DNA of 64,000 bases, taken from NCBI RefSeq assembly GCF_001865015.1, contig NZ_MJGV01000101.1, positions 87,971 through 151,970 of the forward strand, in the 5' to 3' direction. A model generated the notes under the pieces. It was not told where the DNA came from, ran no database searches, and saw only the letters and a list, made by a program, of their open reading frames with translations. Position numbers and translations under genes: made by a program. Source of the DNA: Curtobacterium sp. MMLR14_010. Lineage in GTDB: Bacteria; Actinomycetota; Actinomycetes; Actinomycetales; Microbacteriaceae. Each line of letters starts with the position of its first letter. The stretch's first letter is position 1. This document shows positions 52,018-61,040 of the stretch, piece by piece.

Positions 52018-54186
52018 ATGGCGAACCTCCAGGGCGCTCCTGACTCTGCGGAGCAGCAGAAGACCGCCCTCGAGCAGTACGGCGTCGACCTCACGGCGAT
52101 CGCGAAGAGCGGCAAGCTCGACCCTGTGATCGGCCGCGACGCCGAGATCCGTCGTGTCTCGCAGGTGCTCACGCGCCGCACCAAGAACAACCCGGTGCTC
52201 ATCGGTGAGCCCGGCGTCGGCAAGACCGCCGTCGTCGAGGGGCTCGCGCAGCGCATCGTGGCCGGGGACGTCGCCGACTCCCTCAAGGACAAGCGACTCG
52301 TCTCACTCGACATCTCCTCGCTCATCGCCGGCGCGAAGTACCGCGGCGAGTTCGAGGAACGCCTCAAGGCCGTGCTCAAGGAGATCAACGACTCCGACGG
52401 GCAGGTCATCACGTTCATCGACGAGCTGCACACGCTCATGGGTGCCGGCGGTGGCGAGGGCTCCGTCGCGGCGTCGAACATGCTCAAGCCGATGCTGGCG
52501 CGCGGCGAGCTGCGCATGATCGGCGCGACGACGCTCGACGAGTACCGGCAGTACATCGAGAAGGACGCCGCCCTCGAGCGTCGCTTCCAGCAGGTCTACG
52601 TGGGGGAGCCGAGCGTCGAGGACTCCGTGGCGATCCTCCGCGGGCTCAAGGAGCGCTACGAGGCCCACCACAAGGTGACGATCAACGACTCCGCGCTCGT
52701 GGCCGCGGCGAGCCTGTCGAACCGGTACATCTCCGGGCGCCAGCTGCCCGACAAGGCGATCGACCTCATCGACGAGGCAGCGTCGCGCCTGCGCATGGAG
52801 ATCGACTCCAGCCCGGTCGAGATCGACGAGCTCAAGCGGAGCGTCGACCGGCTGCGCGTCGAGGAGTTCGCGCTGAAGCAGGAGCGGGACGACGCCTCGA
52901 AGGCCCGCCTGTCGACACTGCGCACCGAGCTGCAGTCGCGGGAGGAACGGCTCCGTGAGCTCGAGACCCGCTGGCAGGCCGAGCGGGCGTCCCTGAACCG
53001 CATCGGTGAGCTCAAGCAGCAGCTCGACGAGCTCAACATGCGCTCCCAGCGAGCGCAGCGCGAGGCCGACTACGAGACCGTCTCCCGCCTGGAGTACGGC
53101 GAGAAGCCGCGCATCGAGGCCGAGCTGGCCGCCGCCGAGCAGGCCGAGTCCGCCGACCGGATGGTGAACGACAGCGTCACCGACGAGGACATCGCCGCCG
53201 TGATCGCCCAGTGGACGGGCATCCCGCTCGGACGCCTGCTGCAGGGCGAGACCGAGAAGCTCCTGCACCTGGAGAGCGAACTCGGCCGCCGGATCATCGG
53301 GCAGCGCACCGCCGTCAGCACCGTGTCCGAGGCCGTCCGTCGCACCCGCGCCGGCATCTCCGACCCGGACCGTCCCACGGGCTCGTTCCTGTTCCTCGGA
53401 CCGACGGGCGTCGGCAAGACCGAGCTCGCGAAGGCGCTCGCGGAGTTCCTGTTCGACGACGAGAAGGCCCTCGTCCGCATCGACATGAGCGAGTACGGCG
53501 AGAAGCACTCGGTCGCGCGGCTCATCGGCGCCCCGCCCGGGTACGTCGGGTACGAGGCCGGCGGGCAGCTCACCGAGGCCGTCCGTCGTCGCCCGTACTC
53601 CGTGATCCTGCTCGACGAGGTCGAGAAGGCGCACCCCGAGGTCTTCGACGTGCTGCTCCAGGTGCTCGACGACGGGCGGCTCACCGACGGGCAGGGCCGC
53701 ACGGTCGACTTCCGGAACACGATCATGGTGCTGACGTCGAACCTCGGCTCGCAGTTCCTGACCGACATGGCCCTGACGCCCGAGCAGCGCGAGAGCGCGG
53801 TGCGCGAGCTGGTCCAGCAGGCCTTCCGACCCGAGTTCATCAACCGCCTCGACGACATGGTCGTGTTCCAGGCGCTCACCCAGGAGGACCTCGGGCAGAT
53901 CGTCTCGCTGTACGTCGACCGGCTGGCCCGCCGACTCTCCGACCGCCGGCTGGAGCTCGCGGTCACGCCGCAGGCCCGTGGCTGGCTCGCGGAACGCGGG
54001 TACGACCCGGTGTACGGGGCGCGGCCGCTCCGCCGGCTCATGCAGCGGCAGATCGACGACCAGCTGGCGCGGGCGATCCTCGCCGGGGACGTCCGGGACG
54101 GCGACACCGTCCGGGTGGACGTCGCTGCGGGCGGCGACGCGCTGCTGGTGGAGCCCTTCGAGGTGGCGGAGATCGTCGAGGAGTAG
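52018..54186 (+). CDS. clpB: ATP-dependent disaggregase ClpB lacking the N-domain
   Basis: An Hsp100 of 722 residues against about 860 for standard ClpB. It begins almost directly with [23 protein letters not shown], so the Clp_N substrate domain is absent. AAA-1 has GEPGVGKT and FIDELH; the coiled-coil middle domain spans about 285-410; AAA-2 has GPTGVGKT and [18 protein letters not shown] precedes the ATG, and the promoter lies directly upstream, so this is the native start rather than a truncation by the window. HAIR control suggests co-regulation with dnaK. Confidence 0.95.
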   Translation: MANLQGAPDSAEQQKTALEQYGVDLTAIAKSGKLDPVIGRDAEIRRVSQVLTRRTKNNPVLIGEPGVGKTAVVEGLAQRIVAGDVADSLKDKRLVSLDISSLIAGAKYRGEFEERLKAVLKEINDSDGQVITFIDELHTLMGAGGGEGSVAASNMLKPMLARGELRMIGATTLDEYRQYIEKDAALERRFQQVYVGEPSVEDSVAILRGLKERYEAHHKVTINDSALVAAASLSNRYISGRQLPDKAIDLIDEAASRLRMEIDSSPVEIDELKRSVDRLRVEEFALKQERDDASKARLSTLRTELQSREERLRELETRWQAERASLNRIGELKQQLDELNMRSQRAQREADYETVSRLEYGEKPRIEAELAAAEQAESADRMVNDSVTDEDIAAVIAQWTGIPLGRLLQGETEKLLHLESELGRRIIGQRTAVSTVSEAVRRTRAGISDPDRPTGSFLFLGPTGVGKTELAKALAEFLFDDEKALVRIDMSEYGEKHSVARLIGAPPGYVGYEAGGQLTEAVRRRPYSVILLDEVEKAHPEVFDVLLQVLDDGRLTDGQGRTVDFRNTIMVLTSNLGSQFLTDMALTPEQRESAVRELVQQAFRPEFINRLDDMVVFQALTQEDLGQIVSLYVDRLARRLSDRRLELAVTPQARGWLAERGYDPVYGARPLRRLMQRQIDDQLARAILAGDVRDGDTVRVDVAAGGDALLVEPFEVAEIVEE

Positions 54187-54234
54187 CGCCCCCCCCGGGG
54201 TGCGGAGCGGCAGCAGCGCGAGTACCGTGCCGTC

Positions 54235-54636
54235 ATGCCAGCCCCCACTCCGTACCTGCACTTCCCCGGCACCGCCGCCGAGGCCCTGCGCGGCTACCAG
54301 GCCGTCTTCGGCGGGGAGGTGCAGCTGTACACCTTCGCCGAGTTCTCCCGCACCGACGCCGCCCCCGACCTGATCGCGCACGGCCAGCTCCGAGGACCGG
54401 TCGACGTCTTCGCGGCCGACATCGCGGGAGACGAGCAACCGGTCCGCGTCGAGGGGGTGCTGTTCGCACTGCTCGGGGCCGCCGACGCCGAGACCTCGCA
54501 CCGCTGGTTCGACGCGCTGGCCGACGGCGGGACGGTCCTCGACCCGCTGCAGGAGCGGGCGTGGGGCGACCACGACGGCCAGGTCCGCGACCGGCACGGG
54601 GTCACCTGGTTGATCGGGTACCAGCCCGCCGGGTGA
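54235..54636 (+). CDS. VOC/glyoxalase-like (PhnB-type) protein
   Basis: A 133-residue single-domain VOC protein. YLHFPGTAAEALRGYQAVFGGEVQLYTF is the family opening (split over residues 7-34), and the end DRHGVTWLIGYQP is typical of PhnB-like proteins. The function is unknown. TACCGT (54223-54228) ends 6 nt before the ATG, suggesting leaderless transcription. Confidence 0.82.
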   Translation: MPAPTPYLHFPGTAAEALRGYQAVFGGEVQLYTFAEFSRTDAAPDLIAHGQLRGPVDVFAADIAGDEQPVRVEGVLFALLGAADAETSHRWFDALADGGTVLDPLQERAWGDHDGQVRDRHGVTWLIGYQPAG

Positions 54637-54664
54637 CGGGCCCGCTGACGGGCCGGGTGACCGC

Positions 54665-54711
54665 CCTGGAGGCCCGGTGCCGGTCCCTGGGACCGGCACC
54701 GGGCCTCCAGG
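54665..54711. repeat. Family A palindrome, copy 1
   Basis: A perfect 22-bp inverted repeat with a 3-nt centre: CCTGGAGGCCCGG on the left and CCGGGCCTCCAGG on the right. It lies between the VOC gene and the DUF2231 gene. It may act as terminator; the same core recurs at 60773-60821. Confidence 0.8.
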
Positions 54712-54726
54712 CATACCGTCTGGACC

Positions 54727-55287
54727 ATGCCTGAGATCCGCGCGTTCCGTCGCCTCACCGACGCCATCGAGGGCGCGAGCATCCTCGACACCGCCGTCGA
54801 CCTCGACCGCAAGGTCGTGCAGCTGACCGCCAGGCCGCGCGCGCTGCGCCAGCTGCTGCACGGCGTGCCCTTCGGGCACCCGATCCACCCGCTCATGGTG
54901 CAGGTGCCGCTCGGCGCCTGGATCTCCGCCGCGGTGCTGGACCTGCTCGGCGGGAAGGGCAACGCGAAGGCCGCCAAGACCCTCATCGGGGTCGGGCTCA
55001 CTTCGGCCGGCAGCGCGAGCCTCGCCGGGTACGTCGACTGGGCCGAACTCGACCGTGAGCAGCTCCGCACCGGCTGGGTGCACCAAGCCGTCAACTGGGT
55101 CGGCATCTCGCTCTACGGGCTGTCCTGGCTGCAGCGGAAGGCCGGCAACCACGGCGCCGGCAAGCTCACCGGGTTCGCCGCGCTGACGGTCGTCAGCGTC
55201 GGGGGCTACCTCGGCGGACACCTGGCCTACCGGCAGCGTGCGGGCGTGAGCCAGCACGGCGAGGTGCCGTTCGACGCGTCGCGCTGA
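54727..55287 (+). CDS. DUF2231 membrane protein
   Basis: A 186-residue protein with about four hydrophobic segments and the family signature VPFGHPIHPLMVQVPLGAW, with conserved histidines that could bind heme or metal. Its role is unknown. TACCGT (54714-54719) ends 7 nt before the ATG, again consistent with a leaderless mRNA. Confidence 0.82.
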   Translation: MPEIRAFRRLTDAIEGASILDTAVDLDRKVVQLTARPRALRQLLHGVPFGHPIHPLMVQVPLGAWISAAVLDLLGGKGNAKAAKTLIGVGLTSAGSASLAGYVDWAELDREQLRTGWVHQAVNWVGISLYGLSWLQRKAGNHGAGKLTGFAALTVVSVGGYLGGHLAYRQRAGVSQHGEVPFDASR

Positions 55288-55346
55288 CGGCGCTCCTCCT
55301 CGGCTGATGTCAGCCGGTTCAGAGGTATGTCACGTGCAATGTCCGT

Positions 55347-56000
55347 ATGCGCATCCTCGTGGCCGACGACGAAACCGACCTCGCTGACCTCATCGCGACG
55401 GGACTGACGCGGCAGGGCATGGCCGTCGACGTCGCCTACCGGGGCGATGTCGCCGACGAGCTGCTGGCGGTGAACGACTACGACGTGGTCGTGCTGGACC
55501 GGGACCTGCCCGGGGTCCACGGCGACGAGGTGGCTCGGCGGCTCGCGACCAGGGGGAGCCTGACTCGCGTCCTCATGCTGACCGCGGCGACGACGTTGTC
55601 CGACCGCGTGCACGGGCTCGAGCTCGGCGCGGACGACTACCTGACGAAGCCGTTCGAGTACCCCGAGCTGGTCGCTCGGGTCCGTGCACTCGGACGGCGG
55701 TGCGGCGCCCCGGTCGCACCCGTCCTGGAGCGCTGCGGACTCATGCTCGACACGAACCGACGGATGGCCACGCGGGATGGTCGGCCGCTCGACCTGACCG
55801 CGAAGGAGCTCGGCGTCCTCGAGACCCTGCTGCGTGCCGACGGACGGGTCGTCTCGGCCGAGGAGCTGCTCGAGAAGGTCTGGGACATGAACATCGACCC
55901 GTTCACCTCGGCCGTGCGGGTCACGATGTCGAAGCTCCGTCGGAAGCTCGGGGACCCCGACCCGGTGCGGACGGTGCCGGGCCAGGGCTACGCGCTGTGA
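55347..56000 (+). CDS. Response regulator, OmpR/PhoB family
   Basis: A 217-residue two-component regulator. Receiver acidic pocket D7/D8, phosphorylation site D51 in VVVLDRDLPG, and the conserved lysine in YLTKPFEYPELV. The C-terminal winged helix (residues ~125-217) has LDLTAKELGVLETLL and RVTMSKLRRKL. The stop overlaps the kinase ATG. It probably controls the adjacent transporter genes. Confidence 0.93.
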   Translation: MRILVADDETDLADLIATGLTRQGMAVDVAYRGDVADELLAVNDYDVVVLDRDLPGVHGDEVARRLATRGSLTRVLMLTAATTLSDRVHGLELGADDYLTKPFEYPELVARVRALGRRCGAPVAPVLERCGLMLDTNRRMATRDGRPLDLTAKELGVLETLLRADGRVVSAEELLEKVWDMNIDPFTSAVRVTMSKLRRKLGDPDPVRTVPGQGYAL

Positions 56001-57133
56001 TGCGCACGTGGAGCATCCGCGCCAGGACCGCCCTGGTGTTCGCGCTGGCGTCGATGGCGCTCGCCGTGGCCGTCGTCGTCTTCACGAACCTGATGTCGCA
56101 GGCGGCCCTCGGTGTGCCCGGCTCGGTCGCGATGCTCCGCGGTCCGGCGGAGGCGGTGCGGGAGCGCGGGGCGGCGCACGAGGGCGGGGCGGAGCTGGCG
56201 CTCGTCCGGGTCGTCGCCGTGCAGCAGTGGCAGTGGGCGGCGGTCGGCGTCGCCGGGGCCGGGGTGGTGGCAGGCGGGATCGGCTGGCTCCTGAGCCGGC
56301 GGATGCTCCGACCCGTCGACCGGATCACCGACACCGCGACCAGGATCTCCGCCGCGAACCTGCACGAGCGCATCGCCCTCGACGGCCCCGACGACGAACT
56401 CCGGCGGCTCTCGCGGACCGTCGACGACCTGCTCGACCGACTCGAGACCGCGTTCGAGAGCCAACGCCGGTTCGTCGCCCAGGCGTCGCACGAGCTCCGG
56501 ACGCCCCTCACCGTGCAGCGCGCGGCGATCCAGATCGGGCTCGCCGACGGCGCCGACGCGGAGGAGCTCGCCGCGGTCCGGGCAAGCCTCCTCGACCAGA
56601 ACCGTCGGACGGAGCACCTCGTGGAGTCGCTCCTGGTGCTCGCGCAGGCCGACCGGGGACTCGCCGGTGACCTGGTGCCGGTCGACCTCAGCGCGCTCGC
56701 CGCCGACGTCGTCGCGGGGGTCGCCGGGACCGCCGCCGAGGCGGGGGTGACGCTCACCGTCCGGAGCTGCACCGAGCCTCCAGGCGGTCCCGGTCCTGGC
56801 TCCGTCCTCGGGGAGCCGACCCTCGTGCGGCAGCTCCTGGTGAACCTGGTCGGCAACGCCGTCGAGTACAACGTGCCCGGCGGGTTCGTCCACGTCACCA
56901 CCACGGAGGACGGGATCGCCGTCGAGAACTCGGGGCCGCTCGTGCCCGGGGACGTGGCACCGCTGCTCGTGGAGCCCTTCCGGCGGTGCGCGGACGCGGT
57001 GCCGGGACGGCGCCACAGCGGCCTCGGGCTGTCGATCGTCGCCGCAGTCGCTCAGGCCCACGGATGGCACCTGCGGGTCGAGGCCCGCGAGGGCGGCGGC
57101 CTCCGCGTCCGGGTCGGTGTTTCGTCGATGTGA
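56000..57133 (+). CDS. Sensor histidine kinase
   Basis: A 377-residue membrane kinase. Two transmembrane segments (about 13-33 and 76-98) flank a short (~40-residue) extracellular loop, so stimulus sensing may be at the membrane. A HAMP domain follows, then HisKA with H164 in QASHELRTPL, then the ATPase domain with NLVGNAVEYNV and HSGLGLSIV. The loop TEPPGGPGPGS is encoded by a family A-like core (56776-56785). ATG at 56000 overlaps the regulator stop. Confidence 0.93.
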   Translation: MRTWSIRARTALVFALASMALAVAVVVFTNLMSQAALGVPGSVAMLRGPAEAVRERGAAHEGGAELALVRVVAVQQWQWAAVGVAGAGVVAGGIGWLLSRRMLRPVDRITDTATRISAANLHERIALDGPDDELRRLSRTVDDLLDRLETAFESQRRFVAQASHELRTPLTVQRAAIQIGLADGADAEELAAVRASLLDQNRRTEHLVESLLVLAQADRGLAGDLVPVDLSALAADVVAGVAGTAAEAGVTLTVRSCTEPPGGPGPGSVLGEPTLVRQLLVNLVGNAVEYNVPGGFVHVTTTEDGIAVENSGPLVPGDVAPLLVEPFRRCADAVPGRRHSGLGLSIVAAVAQAHGWHLRVEAREGGGLRVRVGVSSM

Positions 57134-57180
57134 GCTGCCGGGGACGCGGGCCGCAACACCCGGTCCGCTGTGCTGGATGC

Positions 57181-57714
57181 ATGGACACCAACGACACCAC
57201 CAGGACCACCCGCCAGACCCGCGCGTTCCTCGCCACTGCGACGGCCGTGCTGCTGCTGCCAGCACTCCTCACCGCCTGCTCGGGCGGATCACCCGACAGC
57301 GACGAGACGGCCACGGGTTCGTCCACCACCGGGTCCGCGGCGAAGGGCTCGTCCCTGGCCTCGTGCATGCGCGACCAGGGCTACGACATGCCGGACCCCG
57401 ACGGTTCCCGCTCCACCATGCAGCTGAGCGCGCCGGACGGCGTCGACCCGGACCAGTACCGTGACGACCTCAAGAACTGCCTCGGCGACGGGACCGAGGC
57501 CGGCGACGTCCCAGCGGCGAAGCCGATGGGGCCGGAACCCGAGCAGGCGCGGAAGGCCGCCGCGTGCATCCGGGACCACGGCTTCGCCGACTACCCCGAC
57601 GACGAGGAGGGGAAGATCCAGTACCGCCCGGACGACGAGGCGGCGTTCGACGAGGTCGCGCGGTCGTGCGACGCGGAGGCCTTCGGCGGGAGCCCGGCCG
57701 GGGTCGCACCGTGA
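57181..57714 (+). CDS. Cysteine-rich lipoprotein with internal repeat
   Basis: A 177-residue lipoprotein with a lipobox LLTAC (C33). The mature part has two similar units: SCMRDQGYDMPDPD and ACIRDHGFADYPDD, each followed by another cysteine (NCLGDG and SCDAEAF). No known domain is recognised. It sits between the sensor kinase and the transporter adaptor and ends in a GTGA overlap, so it is probably an extracytoplasmic partner of the system. Confidence 0.75.
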   Translation: MDTNDTTRTTRQTRAFLATATAVLLLPALLTACSGGSPDSDETATGSSTTGSAAKGSSLASCMRDQGYDMPDPDGSRSTMQLSAPDGVDPDQYRDDLKNCLGDGTEAGDVPAAKPMGPEPEQARKAAACIRDHGFADYPDDEEGKIQYRPDDEAAFDEVARSCDAEAFGGSPAGVAP

Positions 57715-58781
57715 GGGCCTCGGGGCGGACGCGGGTGCTGGTGGCCGTGGGACTCGTCGCCGTGCTCGCCGCCGGTGCCGGCACGTGGGCGCTCGCCGAG
57801 GCGCGGACGGGGGCGTCGGCAGCGGCGTCCGCCGGCGCGGGTGCGGGTTCGGGTCCCGGCGACCGGTACGCGGGGCCGACCGGGACCGTGACGCGGGGGG
57901 ACCTCACCGACTCGGAGGTGTTCGCGGGATCGCTCGGCTACGGGACCCCCACCGGGGTGCCCGGCGCCGCGTCGGGCACGCTCACCTGGCTGCCGGAGCC
58001 CGGGCAGGTGGTCTCCCGCGACGAGTTCCTCTACGCCGTCGACGAGCGCGCCGTCCGGTCGATGTACGGCACGGTGCCGCTCTGGCGTGACCTGGAGCGC
58101 GGGACCACGGGCACCGACGTCCGGCAGCTCAACGAGAACCTGGCGGCGCTCGGGTACGACGTGGCCCAGGACGACGCGTTCGGCCCCCGGACGCAGCGGG
58201 CGGTCGAGCAGTGGCAGCGCGCCCGCGGGCACGACGTCACCGGGGTGCTGACGGCCGACGACGTCGTCTTCGTCGACGGCCCGGTCCGGGTGGCGTCGGT
58301 CGACGGGCAGCTCGGGCAGCCCGCGAGCGGCGACGTGCTCCAGGTGACGAGCACGGAGCGCATCGTCACGGCGACGGTGTCCCAGCGTGACGCCGAACGG
58401 CTGGCGGTGGGCACGGCGGTCGACGTCCGCGTGAACGGAGCCGGGGACGCGATGTCGGGCGAGGTGACGGACCTCCAGCCGGCCACGGGCGACGACGCCA
58501 CCACGAAGGTGGACGTGTCGGTGTCGTTCGACGCGGGCGACCGCCAGCTCCCAGCTGCGGGCTCCGCCAGGATCGAGGCCGAGGGGACGACGGCGGCGGA
58601 CGTGCTGTCGGTGCCGGTCGGGGCGCTGGTGGCCGTCGACGGCGGCCGCTACGCCGTCGACGTCGTGCGCCGCGACGGCATGACGGAGCGCGTCCGGGTC
58701 GTCCCCGGACTCACCGCCTCCGGTCGTGTCGCGGTCACCGGGGACGTCGCCGCGGGCGACCGGGTGGTGGTGCCGGCATGA
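57711..58781 (+). CDS. Peptidoglycan-binding periplasmic adaptor (MacA/HlyD-like)
   Basis: A 356-residue protein with an N-terminal membrane anchor (residues 9-30) and a low-complexity Ala/Gly segment. A PG-binding domain is at about 125-170 (GTDVRQLNENLAALGYDVAQDD and FGPRTQRAVEQWQ, in two pieces). The remainder is a beta-barrel adaptor fold (TATVSQRDAERLAVGTAVDV). GTG start in GTGA overlap. It links an ABC transporter to the cell wall in Gram-positives. Confidence 0.85.
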   Translation: MRASGRTRVLVAVGLVAVLAAGAGTWALAEARTGASAAASAGAGAGSGPGDRYAGPTGTVTRGDLTDSEVFAGSLGYGTPTGVPGAASGTLTWLPEPGQVVSRDEFLYAVDERAVRSMYGTVPLWRDLERGTTGTDVRQLNENLAALGYDVAQDDAFGPRTQRAVEQWQRARGHDVTGVLTADDVVFVDGPVRVASVDGQLGQPASGDVLQVTSTERIVTATVSQRDAERLAVGTAVDVRVNGAGDAMSGEVTDLQPATGDDATTKVDVSVSFDAGDRQLPAAGSARIEAEGTTAADVLSVPVGALVAVDGGRYAVDVVRRDGMTERVRVVPGLTASGRVAVTGDVAAGDRVVVPA

Positions 58782-59566
58782 GCGGGCAGACCCCGGGCGC
58801 GCGTTCCGCGGGCGCGCGTTCCGCGGGCGCGCGGGCCGCTGGTCCGGTCTTGTCGCTGCGGGACGTGACGAAGACGTACGGTGACGTCGGGGCACTCCGC
58901 GGGGTCACGCTCGACGTCGCCGCGGGGGAGCTCGTCGCCGTGGTCGGGCCGTCCGGGTCGGGCAAGTCGACGATGCTGAACATCGTCGGCACGCTCGACC
59001 GGCCGACCGCCGGCACGGTCACGATCGCCGGGAACGACGTCGCGACGATGACCGACGACGCGCTGTCGCTCCTGCGGGCGCAGCACATCGGCTTCGTGTT
59101 CCAGCACTTCCACCTGCAGGCGGGAGCCACCGCAGCGGAGAACGTCGCCGACGGGCTGCTCTACAGCGGCACGTCCCGGTCCGAACGACGTCGGCGGGCG
59201 CTCGAGGCGCTCGACCGGGTCGGGCTCGGGCACCGCGTGCACCACCGCCCGCCGGAGCTCTCCGGCGGCGAGAAGCAGCGTGTGGCCATCGCGCGGGCGG
59301 TCGTCGGGGCGCCGACGATCCTGCTCGCGGACGAGCCGACCGGGGCCCTCGACACCGCGTCGGGGGCGGCGGTCCTGGCGCTGCTGCGCGACCTCAACGC
59401 GAGCGGCACGACGGTGCTCGTGATCACGCACGACCTGGAGCTCGCGGCGTCGCTGCCCCGACAGGTCCGCATGCGGGACGGTCTGGTGCAGGAGGACTCC
59501 GCGGCGACGACGGCGGCCACGACCACGGCCGCCGCGCTCGCCGTGTCGATCGGTGGCGCGCGGTGA
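58778..59566 (+). CDS. ABC transporter ATP-binding protein (MacB/LolD type)
   Basis: A 262-residue ATPase. Walker A is GPSGSGKST, signature LSGGEKQR, and Walker B LLADEPTGALD; FVFQHFHL is the Q-loop region. The N-terminal 20 residues contain GARSA-type repeats (a 15-bp tandem unit around 58796-58835). It works with the next permease. ATGA overlap with the adaptor. Confidence 0.93.
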   Translation: MSGQTPGARSAGARSAGARAAGPVLSLRDVTKTYGDVGALRGVTLDVAAGELVAVVGPSGSGKSTMLNIVGTLDRPTAGTVTIAGNDVATMTDDALSLLRAQHIGFVFQHFHLQAGATAAENVADGLLYSGTSRSERRRRALEALDRVGLGHRVHHRPPELSGGEKQRVAIARAVVGAPTILLADEPTGALDTASGAAVLALLRDLNASGTTVLVITHDLELAASLPRQVRMRDGLVQEDSAATTAATTTAAALAVSIGGAR

Positions 59567-60750
59567 GCGCGCGCAGGACCCTCGGGCCCGGTGACCTGCT
59601 CCGGCTCGGGGTGTTCGGGCTCCGTACCCGCTCGGGCCGCGTGGTGCTGTCGGCGCTCGGCATCGCGATCGGCATCGCGGCGATGATCGCGGTCGTCGGG
59701 ATCTCGACCTCCAGCAAGGCGGAGCTCGACCGCGCGCTCGACGCCCTCGGCACGAACGTCCTCACCGTCACCACTGCGCAGCGCATCACCGAGACGCCGC
59801 CGCTGCCTCCCACGGCGCTCGGGTCGGTCCTCCGCCAGGACGACGTCGAGTCCGCCGCCGCGGTCGGGAAGGTGGAGGGCGCCCACGGCTACCGGACCCC
59901 GTACGTGCCCGAACCCGAGACGAAGGGCCTCGGCGTGATGGCTGCGGAGGGCGACGTCCCCGCGGTGCTCGGCGGCTCAGTGCGGTCCGGGCGCTGGCTC
60001 GCGGCGGGGTCCGACGCGCCCGACCAGGTCGTGCTCGGAGCCGCGGCCGCAGCAGCGCTCGGGATCGACCACGTCCGCGCGGACTCCCGCGTCTGGCTCG
60101 GCGGCCGCTGGGTGCAGGTCGTCGGGACGCTCGCCCCGCTGGCGCTCGCCGAGGACCTGGACGCCCAGGTCTTCGTCCCACGGAGCACCGCGGAGTCGCT
60201 CGGGTTCGACGGCCACCCGACCGCCGTGTACTCCCGCGTCGACCCGGCCCAGGTCGCCGCGGCCCGCGACGTGCTCGCTCGCGCGATCAGCCCGGGCTCG
60301 CCCGAGGACGTCGGGGTGAGTCGACCGTCCGACGCCCTCGCCGCCAAGAACGCGACGGACGACTCCTTCACCGGGCTGCTCGTCGGCATCGGCGGCGTGG
60401 CACTGCTCGTCGGGGGCATCGGCGTCGCCAACACGATGGTGATCACGGTGCTCGAGCGTCGGGCAGAGGTCGGCGTCCGCCGCGCACTCGGTGCCCGCCG
60501 TCGGGACATCCGCGACCAGTTCCTCGTCGAGTCCTTGCTGCTGTCGTTCCTCGGTGGCGTCGCGGGCGTGGTCATCGGCGTCGGCGTGACCGTCGGGTTC
60601 GCGCTCGGCCAGGGGTGGCCGGCGGCGATCCCGCTGTGGGCAGTCCTCGGCGGGCTCGGTGCGACGGTGGTCATCGGCGGTGTATCCGGGTTGTACCCGG
60701 CGGCGCGCGCAGCGCGCATCCCACCGACGAGCGCACTGGCAGCGGTGTAG
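59563..60750 (+). CDS. MacB-like ABC transporter permease
   Basis: A 395-residue FtsX-type permease: one N-terminal membrane helix (VVLSALGIAIGIAAMIAVVG), a large extracellular MacB-type domain, and three C-terminal helices with VGGIGVANTMVITVLERRAEVG. Together with the ATPase and adaptor it forms a tripartite mechanotransmission-type exporter. Exported substrate unknown. GTG start overlaps the ATPase stop. Confidence 0.92.
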   Translation: MSARRTLGPGDLLRLGVFGLRTRSGRVVLSALGIAIGIAAMIAVVGISTSSKAELDRALDALGTNVLTVTTAQRITETPPLPPTALGSVLRQDDVESAAAVGKVEGAHGYRTPYVPEPETKGLGVMAAEGDVPAVLGGSVRSGRWLAAGSDAPDQVVLGAAAAAALGIDHVRADSRVWLGGRWVQVVGTLAPLALAEDLDAQVFVPRSTAESLGFDGHPTAVYSRVDPAQVAAARDVLARAISPGSPEDVGVSRPSDALAAKNATDDSFTGLLVGIGGVALLVGGIGVANTMVITVLERRAEVGVRRALGARRRDIRDQFLVESLLLSFLGGVAGVVIGVGVTVGFALGQGWPAAIPLWAVLGGLGATVVIGGVSGLYPAARAARIPPTSALAAV

Positions 60751-60772
60751 CGACGGGCGGTGGAGGCAACCA

Positions 60773-60821
60773 GCCTGGAGGCCAGGCACCGGTCTGTGGG
60801 ACCGGTGCCGGGCCTCCAGGC
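60773..60821. repeat. Family A palindrome, copy 2
   Basis: Arms 60773-60794 and 60800-60821 (22 bp, one mismatch) share core CCTGGAGGCC / GGCCTCCAGG with 54665-54711. It follows the transporter operon and may terminate it. The rest of the gap 60822-60960 shows no gene. Confidence 0.78.
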
Positions 60822-60963
60822 CGTTGCTTTCCGCACCGCGCTGCCGACTGCGGATCATGCGTGGTCATGACCAGTTCGTCAAGCATCGGCGATGATTCGT
60901 TCGCCATCCGTGATCCCCCGGAAACACAGGGATCGAAGGTGTCCACAGGGACCGGTCCAACGG

Positions 60964-61005
60964 TTGACACGGGGCCTCCCAGGGTCTTCTATTGCGAATA
61001 CGCAA
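60964..61005 (+). promoter_or_regulatory. Promoter with downstream palindromic operator
   Basis: TTGACA (60964-60969), then TCTATT (60988-60993) at 18-bp spacing as a possible -10. TTGCGAATACGCAA (60992-61005), with exact TTGCG/CGCAA arms, overlaps the start region, which suggests repression of the sugar importer operon by a LacI-type protein not encoded here. Confidence 0.55.
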
Positions 61006-61040
61006 CGTCCTTTCATAAAGGTCGGACCTAGGGAGTCAAC

